Origin: Alnus glutinosa
Taxonomy: Eukaryota > Streptophyta > Magnoliopsida > Fagales > Betulaceae
NCBI RefSeq assembly: GCF_958979055.1
Contig: NC_084889.1
Location: 3,038,001 to 3,102,000, forward strand
Direction: 5' to 3'
Length of the DNA stretch: 64,000 bases
Made by a program: the position numbers and the translations under genes
Notes under the pieces: generated by a model
Databases searched by the model: none
What the model was told of the DNA's origin: nothing
The model's input: only the letters and a program-made list of their open reading frames with translations
In this document: positions 35,482 through 49,164 of the stretch, one piece after another
How the letters are laid out: each line of letters opens with the position of its first letter
How positions within the stretch are numbered: the stretch's first letter is position 1

Positions 35482-38400
35482 CTGCTGTTCAAAGCATACC
35501 AAGTACAATAGTATATTCTCCAAAAGATTGAACTGTTGAATATCCAATATACTTTGTTTTAGTACTCATCAAATATCAATTTCTCGAATTCCCTTCCCTA
35601 ACAATCACAAATCTGCCCACTTTAGCAGAATTACATGGGACACATTTAGTAGTTTAATTTATTGGGAAAAAATTAAAATAAGAAAAAGAGGAAGAAGCAG
35701 GTTCTATTAGGTCCCTAATCAGGGCATACCAATGGAAAATGCCCCCACCATTACCACAAATTTATTAGTTTTAGACCTTGCTCCTACATAAACCACGGGC
35801 CGAACCTTATACAAACTTCATCAAGTAGAACAAGTAGAAAATAACATTGCAGTGCTGGTAAGCTGGGATATAAGGCTCTCCCAGTCCTTGTTTATTTCGG
35901 GAGAGATGAAAAAACTGAAATCAAAGTGAGCTATTAAGGAAAAAAAATTCATTGCGTTGAATGTAAGTGATTTCCTCACCTTATCAACAGCGAGGGTGAA
36001 AACTTCAAGATCACCATTAGAATTGATATGGAAACGAGTGAATGCCTTGTAATTAGCAATTCGTAGAGAAGAGAAGGCTTCATCAAAGTGAATGTGGAGC
36101 CAGTTAATGCAAATGTATAAGTAGCTTCCAAACACCAAGGAAACCACAGGAGTTGAAAAGACCCAAAAGTAAAGGAAGACCGAAGCATAATATATGACTG
36201 CACCCCCTCGAGAGAGCGACACCATTCCATTCTTGCATATGTTACTACGTGTGACGGCCATGACCTGATAATACTTCTCCATTATTATACTTAACTAAAG
36301 AAGGAAAGAAAAAGCATATTTCTGGAACACAAGATTCTCTCACCTCAGGAATATCAAATGCAGACATAAGATACTTGATACATGCTGGATAAAGGCCGTG
36401 GGTCCATTGTTCCATACGAGCTCGAAGGCCGGTTGGATCTGGAAAGTGCTCACTTTCCACTGTTCGGTACCATTGATATAAAGTGTGATAGCCTGGGAAA
36501 AAAAAATCACCATCATCCACATTTAAACCATTTTTTATTTAACAAACAGATAAGGATCCTACAAATACCACACCCACTGTGAGTTGAACCCAAACCTCCT
36601 TAAGAAAGAGAAAAAACACCACAAGAGTATAAGACCATCTGTCATATTAAACGACATTAGTTAATGTGTTTTTCAACATAAAATACTTTTTTTTGTTAAT
36701 ATCATTCTGACTATAATAAAATCCTTGGAAGTAATAAATATGCAATCAAGATTGAGACAGAAATGACTCACATGATCATATGACTCTAACAATGTCGTCA
36801 AAAGTATTATACATAATCTGGCTTATAGTAATAATGATAAGCCAATGAGCTCAAACTCAAATGGCACCTCCTCCCACCGGCAAAATGGAAGAGAGGGTAA
36901 AGTTGTGGATTCAATACCCAATAGATGTAGGTGTAATAACCAATAGACAAAAGAAATGATTAAAGTATATTAATATTGAGAACTTTCCTCATCTCCATAA
37001 AGGCAATATAAGCTGGAAATCCTTGAATCCTAAGCAAATATTCAAGAAAAGTGAAATATCAGAAAGAAAGAACGTACTCACCTGAAGTTGCTAGTAGTTT
37101 ATGCCGGATACACGTCTCAACACCCAGTTCTAACAGCAACATAAGAATTAAAGCAGCAGCTAGGTGTGCAGAAACATGAAGAACTCCGATTATTGCTCGC
37201 TTCTTCCGTGACACTTTGGACGGTACAAATGTAATTGCCACAATTAGCAATAGCATAGCACCTGTAAGAGATATATAAGAGTGTTCCACCATGTATATAA
37301 AATTGCTCCATACTGTGCCAATGAAGCTCCTCAAGTGACCTGAAAAGCAATCCTCATGCAAGATGTGATCGAGCTTGCACTAGAGGGGAGAACAAAGTCA
37401 CCTCTCAGCAACACATATTTACATTGTTAGGTAAGCAAATATAGTAACTGTTACTCGCTGTAAGGATGGAAAAGAGTAGGAAAGCAATGATAATTAATCC
37501 AAGTCAAACAGAAGAGGGGGGGAATATGTCCTGCTTGTCTAGGTGCAAAGATGCAGATGTCTGAAATTACGGAAAACACCAAAGATCTGAATATACAAAA
37601 AATAATGAAGAGAAACCCACCTGCGGGAACATAGAAAAGACCAATATAAAGTATATTATGCCACCAATAAAATCAAATTGCCAATTCTTCTTTCGAAACT
37701 TCAAAATATTTCCCAATGCAATCTGCACCAAATGAGAATTACATTACAGCACCAACAATTAAAATAAAATGATAAAATATGAACTTTGTATCATCGTGGA
37801 ATGGTAGTCAAAATTTACCCGGCTTGAATCTTCATAAGAAGGATATGCAGCCTTGCACTCGTAGGAAACTCCATGAAATTTTTTAAATTTACTAAAGACA
37901 TGGGTGGGATGTAAAAAAGCACCACCACAACCATTTACAATTAGGTTTTGCACATGGACAGGCCCATCTGATTTAACAAAGGAATGGCGCATATAGTGAT
38001 GCAGGTCCCCAGCCATTCGAAGCTTGCACCTTCCTTTCAAATAATCAGATATGAGGTGCGAGACATTCTTCCCGGTAACATCATTCCAATACCAATCAAG
38101 AAGCCAACTTGGTTCGTGTGTTATAATGATCACAGAATCCTCGTCTCCAACCTTGATCATGCAAGGTAAGATGAGCATGTTGGGGTCAATATGGCAAAAA
38201 GGATCATTAGCAAAATATATGATATGTGGACGTGGACAAAAGTGTCATTTCTTTGAGACACAATGTCAAACATAGGAATTTATAACACTAAACAAATAAA
38301 TACTCATGTATGTTTGACTATCTCTTTGCATTAATAAGAACCATCAGTACTACAACCATTTGTACAATGGTCATGTATTTTCAACAAACTTGCACAACAT

Positions 38401-41400
38401 TCCATTAACTTTTTCAAGCAAATAAGGCAAACATTTTCATTAGAGTCCAAGCAATATTTGGAAAAGGGTTGACAGGAGTGTCATGTCCAGAAAGCTAGAA
38501 TTTTCAATAGGAAAATATCTTGCATGTCACAGCACAGAAGCAAAAGCCTAGTAGTCTACAAAGAGAGGAATATAGCAGTCTAGTCCATTTACCATACAAG
38601 TGATCGAAATTGAATAGCAAAGAAATCGAATGCTTTATTTGCCTAAGTCTCTTATAATATAAGCATCACAAGCCCCCTGCCGTCCACCAAAGGAAATGCA
38701 GCAAGATAAAATGTGAAGCAGGCTATGAAATAAGCAAAATATTTCAATTGAGATTCTGCCTCTCTTTTTTCTTTTGCTCGAAAAACTACGTCAGTGAAAC
38801 CAAACAAAAGACTAACAAGCAAACCAGCAAAGGGAATCCCCCCCCCCCCCCCCCAAAATCAGCATCAGAAATGTAAGGGAGGTTATGCATTAATTTCTTT
38901 AGTATCATCATCACATTAGTTGATTGTGAAAACTTAAATTTTAGCAATCTCAACAAAATGAGAAAAATGATTTGGTCGTGCAACATAACCTAGGCCCCGT
39001 TTAATAACCCCCTCCCCTTATTTTCACCTCCCAAAAAACATCAACTTCGAAACATTCTTAACCTTTTTTACTTTTTATTTCACATCAACAATTTTTTATT
39101 ATTATTTAAATAAAAAAAACCCACAACAATACAAAATTTTTCCACTTTTCCATATAAATTCTTTCTACTTTATATCACATCAATCACTTTTTACTTTCAC
39201 TCAACAAAAAAATTACCCCCATAAGGGGAGGGGGGTTATTAAACGGGGCCCTAGTGCGTGCACCAATTGAGAGGAAGGCCAAAATTGTAGCTCAAGCCTA
39301 TAAAACAGGACAGCATATGATTTTCTAAAAAAAGGTAGTAAAAAACAAGACATAAGCCCCAAGAGGAAAGTCTAATTTAGCTATGTTACTCCACATCTTC
39401 AGATATATAAGTTGGTGTATTCAAATTGACATTGAACAAAGACAGTTACCAACTCTAACTTCAAAAGTGTAATGGTAAACAGTCTTTCCCAAGCAGCCAT
39501 CTCAAGAAATTTAATACTATTGAGGGCAAAAGATAGGTAATCTCAAGGCATGTTACGAGAATAGAAGTGTTCACTAATGCAAAATGGCATTATATCATAT
39601 GAACAAGTTTTTGATAGTGTAAGAATATTTCCCCCTCTTCAGAGTTTTTTATGTGTTTGTTGAACATGTGACAGCAGGGATGTCTTGACACAAGTTTCAT
39701 ATGCAACTCATATGGCACTGCTTATCTAACATTAGACTAGACACAATAAATCGTGTTCACATCTAAAATGTTGAGCATAAGCATCAGAATCATCCCCATC
39801 AAGTCTGAGATAATAGCAAGGGAGTGACCATAGATACAACTCTCAGTAAGCAATCCATATGGTGAGATTGCTGGTGCAGCACCATCTCATCCACTCAGGT
39901 AATCTTTTCAGCCAAAAAGAAAAAGAAGAAATACCTTATGCTTTACTAGTTCCGAGAAGAATTTGAATTGGTATTCGTCAATATCACCATGGAGTGCTAG
40001 ATCAAGACCAAATATCCACCATCTTTTAGGGAGTTGCAAAGCAAAATAACTCTTCTTTTGAGGCATCAACCACCCTCCCAACCAGCTCTTATGACATATA
40101 TACCTCATAAAGGTATGTAGACCATCAAACCAATCTGCATTGCAATAAAAGACTAATGTTACACCAAACGTACATTTTACACTAACAAAATCCAAGGCTT
40201 TTCAATGAGCAGAATCACGTTCTGAAAATAAACGACTGATAACAGTTCTGATTATCAGATAAATACAACAATAAATATCTAAATGACAGTAACAGAATCT
40301 CTTTTGTGAGGAACAAAACTAAATCATAAGAGGCTCAGACCAAGAACTAAGACCAACCATGATTTCCAGGAATAAGAAAACACTGAGGCCCCTCGTATTG
40401 CTTCAGTTCAGGCACTTCACAAGGTATCTCAGGCTTGTTCACAGCTACCTGCTCTGGCTTATACCACGGAGGAGGCTGGAGAGCATACTCAAAAGGACGG
40501 AAGAAGCGTTTTTCATATGTGAAAGCTGACGGATTAGGGTACCTACAATAGATCTTGAATTATCAATTTGGATTTAAATGTTTTTATAAATAGTTACACA
40601 TACTCATGCATCCATATGGATTGACCCATGACTAGATTCTGCATCCCTTACTTATAGGGCAAGGAGACCATTGGCAAAATTGAACTCAAATTTAGATACT
40701 TAACAAGTAAACATATGCAAAAATAGATATGCTCAAGTGTGTATGTGCATAGTAAAGCATTTTTCTGTACCTTAACCATAAACAATTTCTTTTTGAGTTT
40801 CTTTTTTCTTTTTTTGGTTGGGGAGGGGGGGGGATCAAACACTAGGATCTAATACAAATTAGAGCGCTCTTAAGAAGCAATCCCATGAAAAAATGAAAAA
40901 TAAAAATCCAAATCTACGATAGGGTGATCTTAAAGTGAGCACTGAGGCGGTCTTAACTCGTGGGAAGATGCTCACCAAAGTGTACAGACCTTAAATAAAT
41001 CTAGCACACAGATTAGAAGTTAATCAATACCCAACAAATTGTTCAATACAGGGTAGGAAAACACAGTGGCCACAAAAGGTTGCACAGTGTAGCAATGGGT
41101 GGTGCCCATGACAATAGTAGTATTGTGGTGTCTTCGAATATGTTTAGCAGTTGGTGATAGTGAAGATGGTTAAATTTTACAGCTGAAGCTTGTGACCACC
41201 TGTAAAATTGACTTCAATGGTTCAACGGGTCTACTTGATTTTAATATAAAATTTTCAATTTCAGGTCATTTCAGCTCCCAACATTTAAGGCATCTAATTC
41301 TGGGGAAAAAAGGATTCTAAATTTCAACCATCAAGAATCCACTGGAATTCTCAATCTCATCTCAAGATGTTCGACATCAGATTTTGTGCACTAATGATGA

Positions 41401-44400
41401 CTGGGAGATTTATATTATCCTTATTTTATTTTATTTTTTATAAGTAATTGAATTTCATTAAAACACAACGGGGCGCAACCCAAGTACACGGAAAGTATAC
41501 AAAAAAGACACCTATCAAAAAAATAAATTATCCATTATTCATTAATTAGTTTTACACATCATCAAGACCATTAGTGTTGATGATCTACCTCAAAAAGGTT
41601 CCAACATTATTGACTGTATAAAATAGTGTGAACTTATAAGTTGGGAGTAAGTTTAAGTTTATCTGTATATAATAATTGATGCAATTATGCAATATCATAC
41701 ATCATGAGTAAGAGTTATAGACTCACGCTAGATCCCCTCCAATAAGTAGCAAGTTGCCACGAGGTAGGGTAAGCACAGAATCACCTCTAGTGAGACGAAT
41801 GGAAGGCTGAGCAAGTAGCCGTGCAACAGCATATGATGAGTTCCCACCATCACCAGTATCAGCCATGAAGTCAAACCATAGATCATCCTCTCCACTAAAT
41901 TGATCGTATAAAAGATCAGCTTGTTCTGCTCCATCTTGAACCCTGCTCATTGCTGCCTAATGGTGGAAGAAAGGGGGATATAACAGATGTTATTACATCA
42001 GAACAAATATTCAGATGGAATTATTATCTGAAAAGGACCTCATTTGCATAACCACAAAGTTCACTGAAGATATCAAGTTATTGATTACCGAGACTCATTA
42101 ATTATCTCATATGAAGGAGTTGATTTGAAAGATATTAGCATATGGTGAACGGAAAAAGTACTTTACAGATGGACTTCCCTCTAAGCAACTAATTGAAACC
42201 AGAATGTAACTAAGTTCAAAGAGCAACATTCTATTCTGCAACTCAAAATCCAGCAAAAGCACTTGCATTTTTCTTAGAAAAGAAACTTGCCAAATATGAA
42301 AGGCTTCTAACATGATATATCAATTTATTTCCCTATCTTGTGAAATATAAATTAGGAAAGTTTCGAAATCATAACAATTTCAAAAAATAAAAATAATAAT
42401 GCTGATGGATCCTTCATTTAAGAACATTGTACTCTGAAACAAATAGGAATTTGCAAAGTTCCAGACAATATTCTCTGACTAAGACAGAGTAATTAAGGTA
42501 TCAATTTATATATATATATATAATATGTCAATGTGACAAATTTCAAATAGGGAATTATACCTGCATCATACGCATGTCAAAGCGACCAAGAAAGACAGTT
42601 ACTGATACCAGTAGGTCAAAAACAGTCTTGAATAAATCAGCAGACGTTCTGCAGCATACAGTCACCAGCACAGTTAAATTGACCAAATGAAAACCAAATT
42701 CAGTGCCCTCAAAACAGTAAAACAAAAGGGTAAAAAATAGTGAATACATACCCCGAATACCAAGGAACCATATCCAAAAATTCAGGCTTCATTTGCTTCT
42801 TCTTCAGCTTCTCACATTCTTTTACTGACACAGGATGAGCAAGAGCCCACCTGTTAATTATCCGATATTAATGAATGGAATGGAGGGGAAGAGAAAGAGA
42901 AATATGTAAAAGTTTGCATATAGTGATAAATATCATCTGAAATGATCATAAAACAGGAAAGAGTATAATCTAACATGATGAAACCATCTTTAGATGTTAA
43001 ATCTCTTATTTGATAAATATAAAGTTTCTCTCTTTTACTTCGTTCTCTCCTCTACAGGGCTTTTCTCGATCGGTTTTCGTTCATGTCATCCTCTCAGAAC
43101 CTAGCCACAAGACTTTAAAAGCTGAGGTTCTAACTGGATACTTAAGCATGCAAAAGACTCGTAACACAAGAACAGCAACTTTCACATAGCAGTCACTTCC
43201 ATAGTCCCTCTCAGTTGAAACAACAAAAGGCCAATGTCAATTCTTACATAAAACTCACCTAAATACACCCTTAACTTGGTGATTTAAGGGGAAAAGAAAA
43301 GGTAAACACACACACACAAAAAAAAAAGAAGAAGGAGGAAAGAAAGAAAGAAAGAAGAAGAAGCAAAAGAAAGTGCTCACTCAGTTCAGTCAGTCATTCC
43401 TGTAATCCTGTTAGCCAGAGTTAAATTGCAGAAATGGAAGCTTATATTAATCAAAAACCTAAACTTTAAACAAAGAGACTGCATCCAGACAATACAAATT
43501 TAAATTCTACTGATGTCAACAGATAAACTCACAACAGTATTTTGAGATAAGAAAATCAAATGCAAATATGCTACTCACCCAGTTGACCTTTCCACTACGT
43601 AATTGGCAATGTAAAGGCCTATAAATGTCGCCCATAATGAGTATATGGGAGAGATTTTATCAGATGAACCCGCAGCACATGAGCCATTGCAAGCTAACTG
43701 AAATGACAAAAAAAAATTACAAATAAAGAAAGGGACCAAAAAAACAAAGGTTTATAGAAATTATAGTGGATTCCAGCTGTACCTCACCATAGATAACCCA
43801 CTTGGACAAAAGCGGATAGTCACTCGCAGACCCAACCGGAGCAAACCAAGATGAGCAAACCTGGTCTTTCAACTCATTCATACGGAGAAACTTTGCAAGC
43901 CAAGTGTTTCTCTCTTCTTTCTTAAAAAAGGAAAACCAGAAAGAGTTTTTTCGCACAAACGGTCTCTCTTTCAAAATAGCACGGTTGCCACAGTGACTAT
44001 AAAATACACAGCAAGCTATACTAAGAACCTGCACCAGCAATACGGACATCAACATGATATTCAGATTTATATGTAATAGCAAAAGAATGCACTATGGAAT
44101 GAAGATTTTTTGTATTTTTTGTTTAAAAAAAAAAAAAAATGCATCTTCAAAACTTACAGCACAATTTTGAAGAATGGTCAAGATCTCCGGTCTTTTTCCA
44201 GCCACACGTGAAACAAGGCCAATGTACCAAAGGCCATAAAAGATAATGTGGAATACAAGAAGAAATAAAATAGATGACACATATATTGTTAAAAACAAAG
44301 ACAGGTTCATCCTCATATCCACTCCCATTGACTGCAAACTAGGAAGATGATACACAGCTGCTACTAAAATCCAGACTATGTACCTGCAGAAGTAAATTTC

Positions 44401-44852
44401 AAAAATAACTGATACGCACTGGCTTTTTATAGTTCATTTACTAATAAAGTAACAGAAATACATGGATACCAAACGCGAGCGCGAGCATGCGTGTATGAGT
44501 ATGAGAAGCAAAAAACTTAATACCATAGAGTAGGAGTATAAGTAAACACTTACCACCGACTGAAATTTGAATAGCTTGGTTTAATAGTCTTCCCAATAAA
44601 TGGTGATGAAAAGAAATAAAAGAAACCAAATAAACAGCCATACATAGACCACCATTTAATATTGTTGTCCAACTTCTCCACGAGAGTATGGATGTTGTCA
44701 GATGAGATGAAAAACAGGCAACCCACAACAACAGCAATTATGGCATGCCGGGAATGCTCGTGTGGGTATGGATATGCTGGAGTTAGAATTGTTCTAACCC
44801 TCTCTATTCTGAGGGTGTCCAGTAAACCAACAGATTGCTTATCAGAGCCCAT
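35154..44852 (-). CDS. Copy C: full-length multipass membrane calcineurin-like phosphoesterase
   Basis: Fifteen exons, all GT-AG, give 1022 codons plus stop: 44554-44852, 44158-44383, 43783-44028, 43579-43697, 42752-42850, 42561-42648, 41727-41956, 40358-40542, 39935-40134, 37819-38151, 37621-37722, 37082-37379, 36344-36492, 35980-36264 and 35154-35363. The start is MGSDKQSVGLLDTLR. Residues 1-300 carry several membrane spans (for example AIIAVVVGCLFFIS, and LSLFLTIYVSSILFLLVFHI) and a soluble loop with CSSWFAPVGSASDYPL. The phosphoesterase domain (about 375-680) has DTGDGG, GGDLAYP (about 432), GNHD (about 495), ITHEP (His about 576) and AGDLHHYMRH (about 611). The C-terminal part has more spans and a conserved tail ending in RKSDKPDIETVNGSVIR. 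I recognise this as a conserved uncharacterised plant family. The motifs predict a dinuclear-metal phosphoesterase, but substrate and membrane are unknown. It is the likely ancestral copy. Confidence 0.93.
35444..35476. repeat. (GA)n microsatellite in intron 14 of copy C
   Basis: About 16 GA units lie upstream of the last exon in the gene sense. Confidence 0.9.
38838..38854. repeat. Homopolymer of 17 C
   Basis: An unusually long plus-strand C run (G run in the transcript) lies in intron 9 of copy C. The exact length may be affected by sequencing error. Confidence 0.8.
38993..39250. mobile_element. 258-bp Tourist-like MITE in intron 9 of copy C
   Basis: It begins GGCCCCGTTTAATAACCCCC and ends with the reverse of that (GGGGGTTATTAAACGGGGCC), flanked by a CTA triplet on both sides (38990-38992 and 39251-39253). 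A 3-bp duplication and such ends fit PIF/Harbinger-derived MITEs. No coding capacity. Confidence 0.85.
41440..41515 (-). repeat. Short LINE 3' end-like fragment in intron 7 of copy C
   Basis: 'taattgaatttcattaaaac' followed by 'acaacggggcgcaacccaag' and 'tacacggaaagtatac' looks like the 3' tail of plant L1 LINEs in minus orientation, whose sense ends with a stop-rich tail. The assignment is from pattern memory and is tentative. Confidence 0.35.
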
Positions 44853-44895
44853 TAAGCAGACTTGTTCTTGTTCTGATTACTCCACTTGGTCCAAA

Positions 44896-45811
44896 GCTGT
44901 GCAGATTGGATTTCAATAATTTTCACAACAACAAAAAAAACCGAGAGGGCCAAAACCACCATAGAAACAAGCTCCAGAATCCTGAGTACAAACTTATATT
45001 ATAAGAAATTTTAACATTAAAGGATTACAATAATTGTCAGGACTACAAGATTGATCGAGAGTAAACAAATCATGGGATAAGAAACAAGTTCAGCAATCAA
45101 TACAAGAAGTCACGTGAAAAGGAAGACAACATATCATAACAATATAGTCAGACTTGTGCCCTCCATTCCCCCAACATTTCCCCAGCATTGTGAGCTTATT
45201 TTCTGAAACATTTTTTCTACACTTGCTTGCCTCCTCGAATTTGAGAACCAAAAAAAAACACTCGGATTATCCTTCTTCTCTTTCCCTTTTCTCATTCTTT
45301 CTAAACCCAAAATGAATTTCCATCAACTAATACCACCAACTTCAATTCAAAAAACAACTCTTGAGTAAAAATTGACTATTAATCGGAACGCATAAACCGC
45401 TACTTGTATGATAGGAAGCTCAACTAATTAAAATGAACAACAAAATAGTAAACGCACCGTCAATAGCAGTTCAAACTAAAATTACAAAGAACTCAAATGA
45501 TACAAGCATACATACAAACACACTTGATACATACACATGATCAAATATCTGATCGCATATTCAACCTTTCAACGGTCGGCAAGCAAGCAGAACATCTAAA
45601 CTAGCATTTTTCTTCAAACCAGTGACAAATCAAAACCCTAAGTCGCCGACTAGAGCCCCTAGGGCTCGCTTCACCGAACAACGAAACGACGCATTTCAAA
45701 CCATGGCGTAACTGCCGCCAAAACAGAACTTCATTCGTAGCAACGTTTACAACTTAGCCAAAAAAAGAAGAAAAAGAAAAGCTTAATTGGACAATTAAAA
45801 AGAAAGCGTAC
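44896..45811 (-). other. Probable 5' leader intron of copy C
   Basis: On the minus strand TCTCTTCAG|GTACGC at 45811 is a good donor, and CTGCACAG|CTTTGG at 44897 is a good acceptor 44 bases upstream of the ATG. This would make a non-coding leader exon from about 45812 upstream into the CT-rich stretch near 45900. Inferred from splice signals only. Confidence 0.5.
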
Positions 45812-46378
45812 CTGAAGAGAAAGCGAGCAGAGGAAGAGAAAGTGTGCATGTGCAAGCAATATATGAATGTAAATGTGAAAGAAAGAAAGAGAAGATATTC
45901 TCAGAGCGAATTGGCATCTGAGAATGTCTGCGAGGAACATAACGATGGCATATTCGTTTTTTCTCCCTTAATTAAACAGAAAGAGAAAATTTTAGACGAG
46001 TTCACTGCCAATACGGAACCGTGGAAGTTGCTTGAATTTTACGATCTCCCCCTTGCGTGTTAAACCCACGTACTTTACCGGTTTTTGACCGTTGGATTCG
46101 GACTTTCTGGTGTTGAATTCGGCCTGTTCTGTACTTGTGTGAGGCCGCCCCGGCCCTATATTGAACCCAAACTTCTTCTACTGGGCATGGCTTTTACTTT
46201 GAGCCTAATTGTCAAAAGATCCGAATCTCTAATAATTTGTTGTTCTTCGAATGGTTAACAATACAAACAGTAAATATGAAATAATCTTTACATGGTTTAC
46301 TTACCCCAACAAGTGAATTAGGACTATTCGAGACCTATCGAGACAAGTAGACTCTATAAAAATTCAATAATCACCTAA

Positions 46379-46689
46379 GGGTGCGTTTGGAATTGCGATT
46401 TCGTAGACAATAAGTGCGATTTTAAACCAAATCGCAAAACATAGATCGTTTAGGAACTGCGTTTTTAAAAATTGCGAAAACGCAGAAAATCTGTTTTTTC
46501 AAATCGCAGATAAGATGGTGCTTTTTTGAAAATGCAGAATTTTAAAAGGTAAATTCGCGATTTTAAAGGTTAAACTGTGATTTTGCCAAACGCTTAACTG
46601 CGTTTTTAAAAATCACTTTTTTCAAATCGCACATTTTAAAATCGTTATTTTAAATCGCACTTTTTGAAATCGCAAACCCAAACGGACCC
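46379..46689. mobile_element. 311-bp Tourist-like MITE
   Basis: It begins GGGTGCGTTTGGAATTGCGA and ends with GCAAACCCAAACGGACCC, flanked by TAA at 46376-46378 and 46690-46692. The interior is built of many degenerate 'aaatcgca / tgcgattt' units. A decayed relative seems to lie near 56800-57125. Confidence 0.85.
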
Positions 46690-47210
46690 TAAGTAAAGAT
46701 AAAATCTTACAGTCTTCAGTTTGAGACAAATGATGATGTGTGAAGCCTTACATGTGGGATTGAATTCATAAAATTTTGCTGATGTGTCACTGCATACGTG
46801 GCAATTTGATGATGTGGCTTAATGAACGTCATTATATTGGAAAAAAAAAAACACACAGAATGACCCATTTGAAATCTGCAAAAAAATTTAAGTAGTCAAA
46901 TTCAATTTTTAAAAAACTCAGGGAATTGATTGCAAATGACACATTTTACTTGTGAATTTTAGATTTACCCTCAAATTTATAAAGAAAAATTGCTGAATCA
47001 CTTCCAAAATTTTAAGTCTTTACCAAATCACTTATTGACTCACTATTTTCATATTTCTTTGAGTTTGTCTCCATTCAATCGATAATTAAAATTTCATCCA
47101 ATGTTGTGTAGAGTCCATCATTTTCTTTTACTATCTTTGTATAAAATTACAATTTTAATTCTACCATTTTTCAAGAGAAATAAAAACACAAATAATAATA
47201 ATAATAATAA

Positions 47211-47364
47211 GGGTTAAATACATATTTGGTACATATGGTTTAAAAACTTTATTTTTTGGTACCTCGGTTTCTCAAAATCCAGATACTATCTGTGATGCGA
47301 ATTGAAACTGAGGTACCAAAAAATAAAAATTTTAAACCACAGGTATCAAATATGTGTTTAACCC
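47211..47364. mobile_element. 154-bp foldback MITE
   Basis: GGGTTAAATACATATTTGGT, continuing ACATATGGTTTAAAA, at the left pairs with the reverse of 'aaccacaggtatcaaatatg' followed by 'tgtttaaccc'. TAA flanks both ends (47208-47210 and 47365-47367), although the left flank lies in a (TAA)n run. Arms cover nearly the whole element. Confidence 0.8.
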
Positions 47365-47519
47365 TAATAATAATCAGAGAAGATGGTCACCAATGCCTTA
47401 CTATTCGAGAATGGACGGGCAAGCCACTCGACTATTGAGGGGTGGAGGTGGATCCTACCGGCGAGCCCCCTTACACAAATATGTGTGCGTGTGTGTGTAT
47501 GGTGGATTTGTAATTTTAT

Positions 47520-47875
47520 ATAGGGAAAATATATGATAATTTATGGGTAAAAGCGCGATTTAAAATTACTTCTTCACTTTTTAAAAAATGCGTTACCCAA
47601 AACCCCATTTTCAATTTTTTTAAAAAAATAAAATAAAATAAAACTTTAAGTTTTTAAATAATGTATACAAAAAATTAAAATTTGAAGATAATGTAGTGAA
47701 AATGCTGACATGACACTAATGAAAGTTGTGAAAATGGACGAAAAATCATAGAGGGTTGATTTCCAATCCGTGAAAAACTTAAGCAGTAAAAATTAATTTT
47801 TAAAAAGTGAGAAAGTGATTTCAAATTATGCTTTGACCCAGAAATTTATAAATTTTTCCTTTTATATAAACTTTC
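47520..47875. mobile_element. Decayed foldback element of about 350 bp
   Basis: The left arm ('tagggaaaatatatgataat', 'ttatgggtaaaagc', 'cacttttta') is an imperfect reverse of the right arm ('taaaaagtgagaaagtgatt', 'gctttgacccagaaatttat', 'aatttttcctttt'). Borders are approximate. Confidence 0.5.
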
Positions 47876-48059
47876 TAAAAATTACGGAATTTGTACGGAA
47901 TTAGACGAAACTGCAATTTGATAGAGGACCAAAATTGGAAACAGTGGTTTGATAAAGGACAAAAATGAACAACTCATGGAGTGATTTGATAAACACCTAA
48001 AAACTGAGGAAATGATTCAGTAATTTTTTTAGTTTATAAATTGAATTATATGGATGTGT

Positions 48060-49160
48060 CAAGTTTGGTGGTAATCCAAAAGCATGGCGGATTGGCAGTT
48101 GATTGCCGATGACTGACCATTTTTGTTACGCAAAGATGCCGAAACAGACGATGGATTTTGTTTTGTTTTTTTTTTTTTTTTTTTTTTTTCAAGTCACAGA
48201 GGATGGGAATTTTTTATTTTTTATTTTAACAAAATAGAGGATGGGATATTGAAAACGTTAATAGAACCCCCCCCCAAAAAAAAAAAAAAAAATTTGTCAT
48301 GCTCTAGGGCCAGGCATTAAAAGAAGTCGACAGAAATTAATTACAAACTAGTTTAATAAAGTGACATGTGTTCTTAGCATGTGAGAAGTGCATGTTTTTA
48401 ATAGTATATGCTTCTCACATGCTTAAAAACACATGCATTCTATTAGACTGGTTTATAACTAATTTGTATCTAAAAGAAATACATTTAGACCGTGGCTTTT
48501 TAATTAGAGGCCCATGGAGAAGCCTGCAAGATTATTTTCTCATTTTTATTCATAAAATGTGATGTTACTTTTAAAATTATTATTAAATTTGAAATTAACT
48601 ATCATTAAATTTTGATCAAATAATAATTTTAAAAACCACATCATTTTTAGGATAAAAATGAATAAGAGTATTGCATATAGCATTACTTGGCAGTTATAGG
48701 CCATGGACATGCTGAAATTGCATTTGATAAATGTTACACACACTCCCGACTCCATACTCTTAAGTGCATACTCCTTAATGTGGCAATAAAAATTATCATT
48801 GAATCCAAAATTTAATAGTAATACATCTAAAATTCGATGATAATTTTCAGGAAGTGTGTAATGTTTCTCATTGTGCTTTACTACAATAGCTAAGCCTCAA
48901 TTGGATGTTTAAAAATATGTATATAATATATGTTCTTAAGAGTGCATTTGGTCTCATAATTTCACGTGCTCAATGCGCATTTTTAAAATAAAATTGTAGA
49001 AAGTATCAAACTCTTGATTTTATTTTTAAAATTATACTTTTATTATCTACGTTTTGAATTTATTTTTATTTTTTTCTAAATAAAAAACCATAGAAATTAA
49101 ACCTTACAAAAGTAACAAAACCCACAAGTGATAAGGGAAGGGCTTTTGGGGAAAAATTGG
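48060..49160. other. No recognised gene
   Basis: AT-rich DNA with a poly-T run near 48165-48190 and a C9-A18 run near 48268-48292. Nothing coding is seen. Confidence 0.6.
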
Positions 49161-49164
49161 TACG

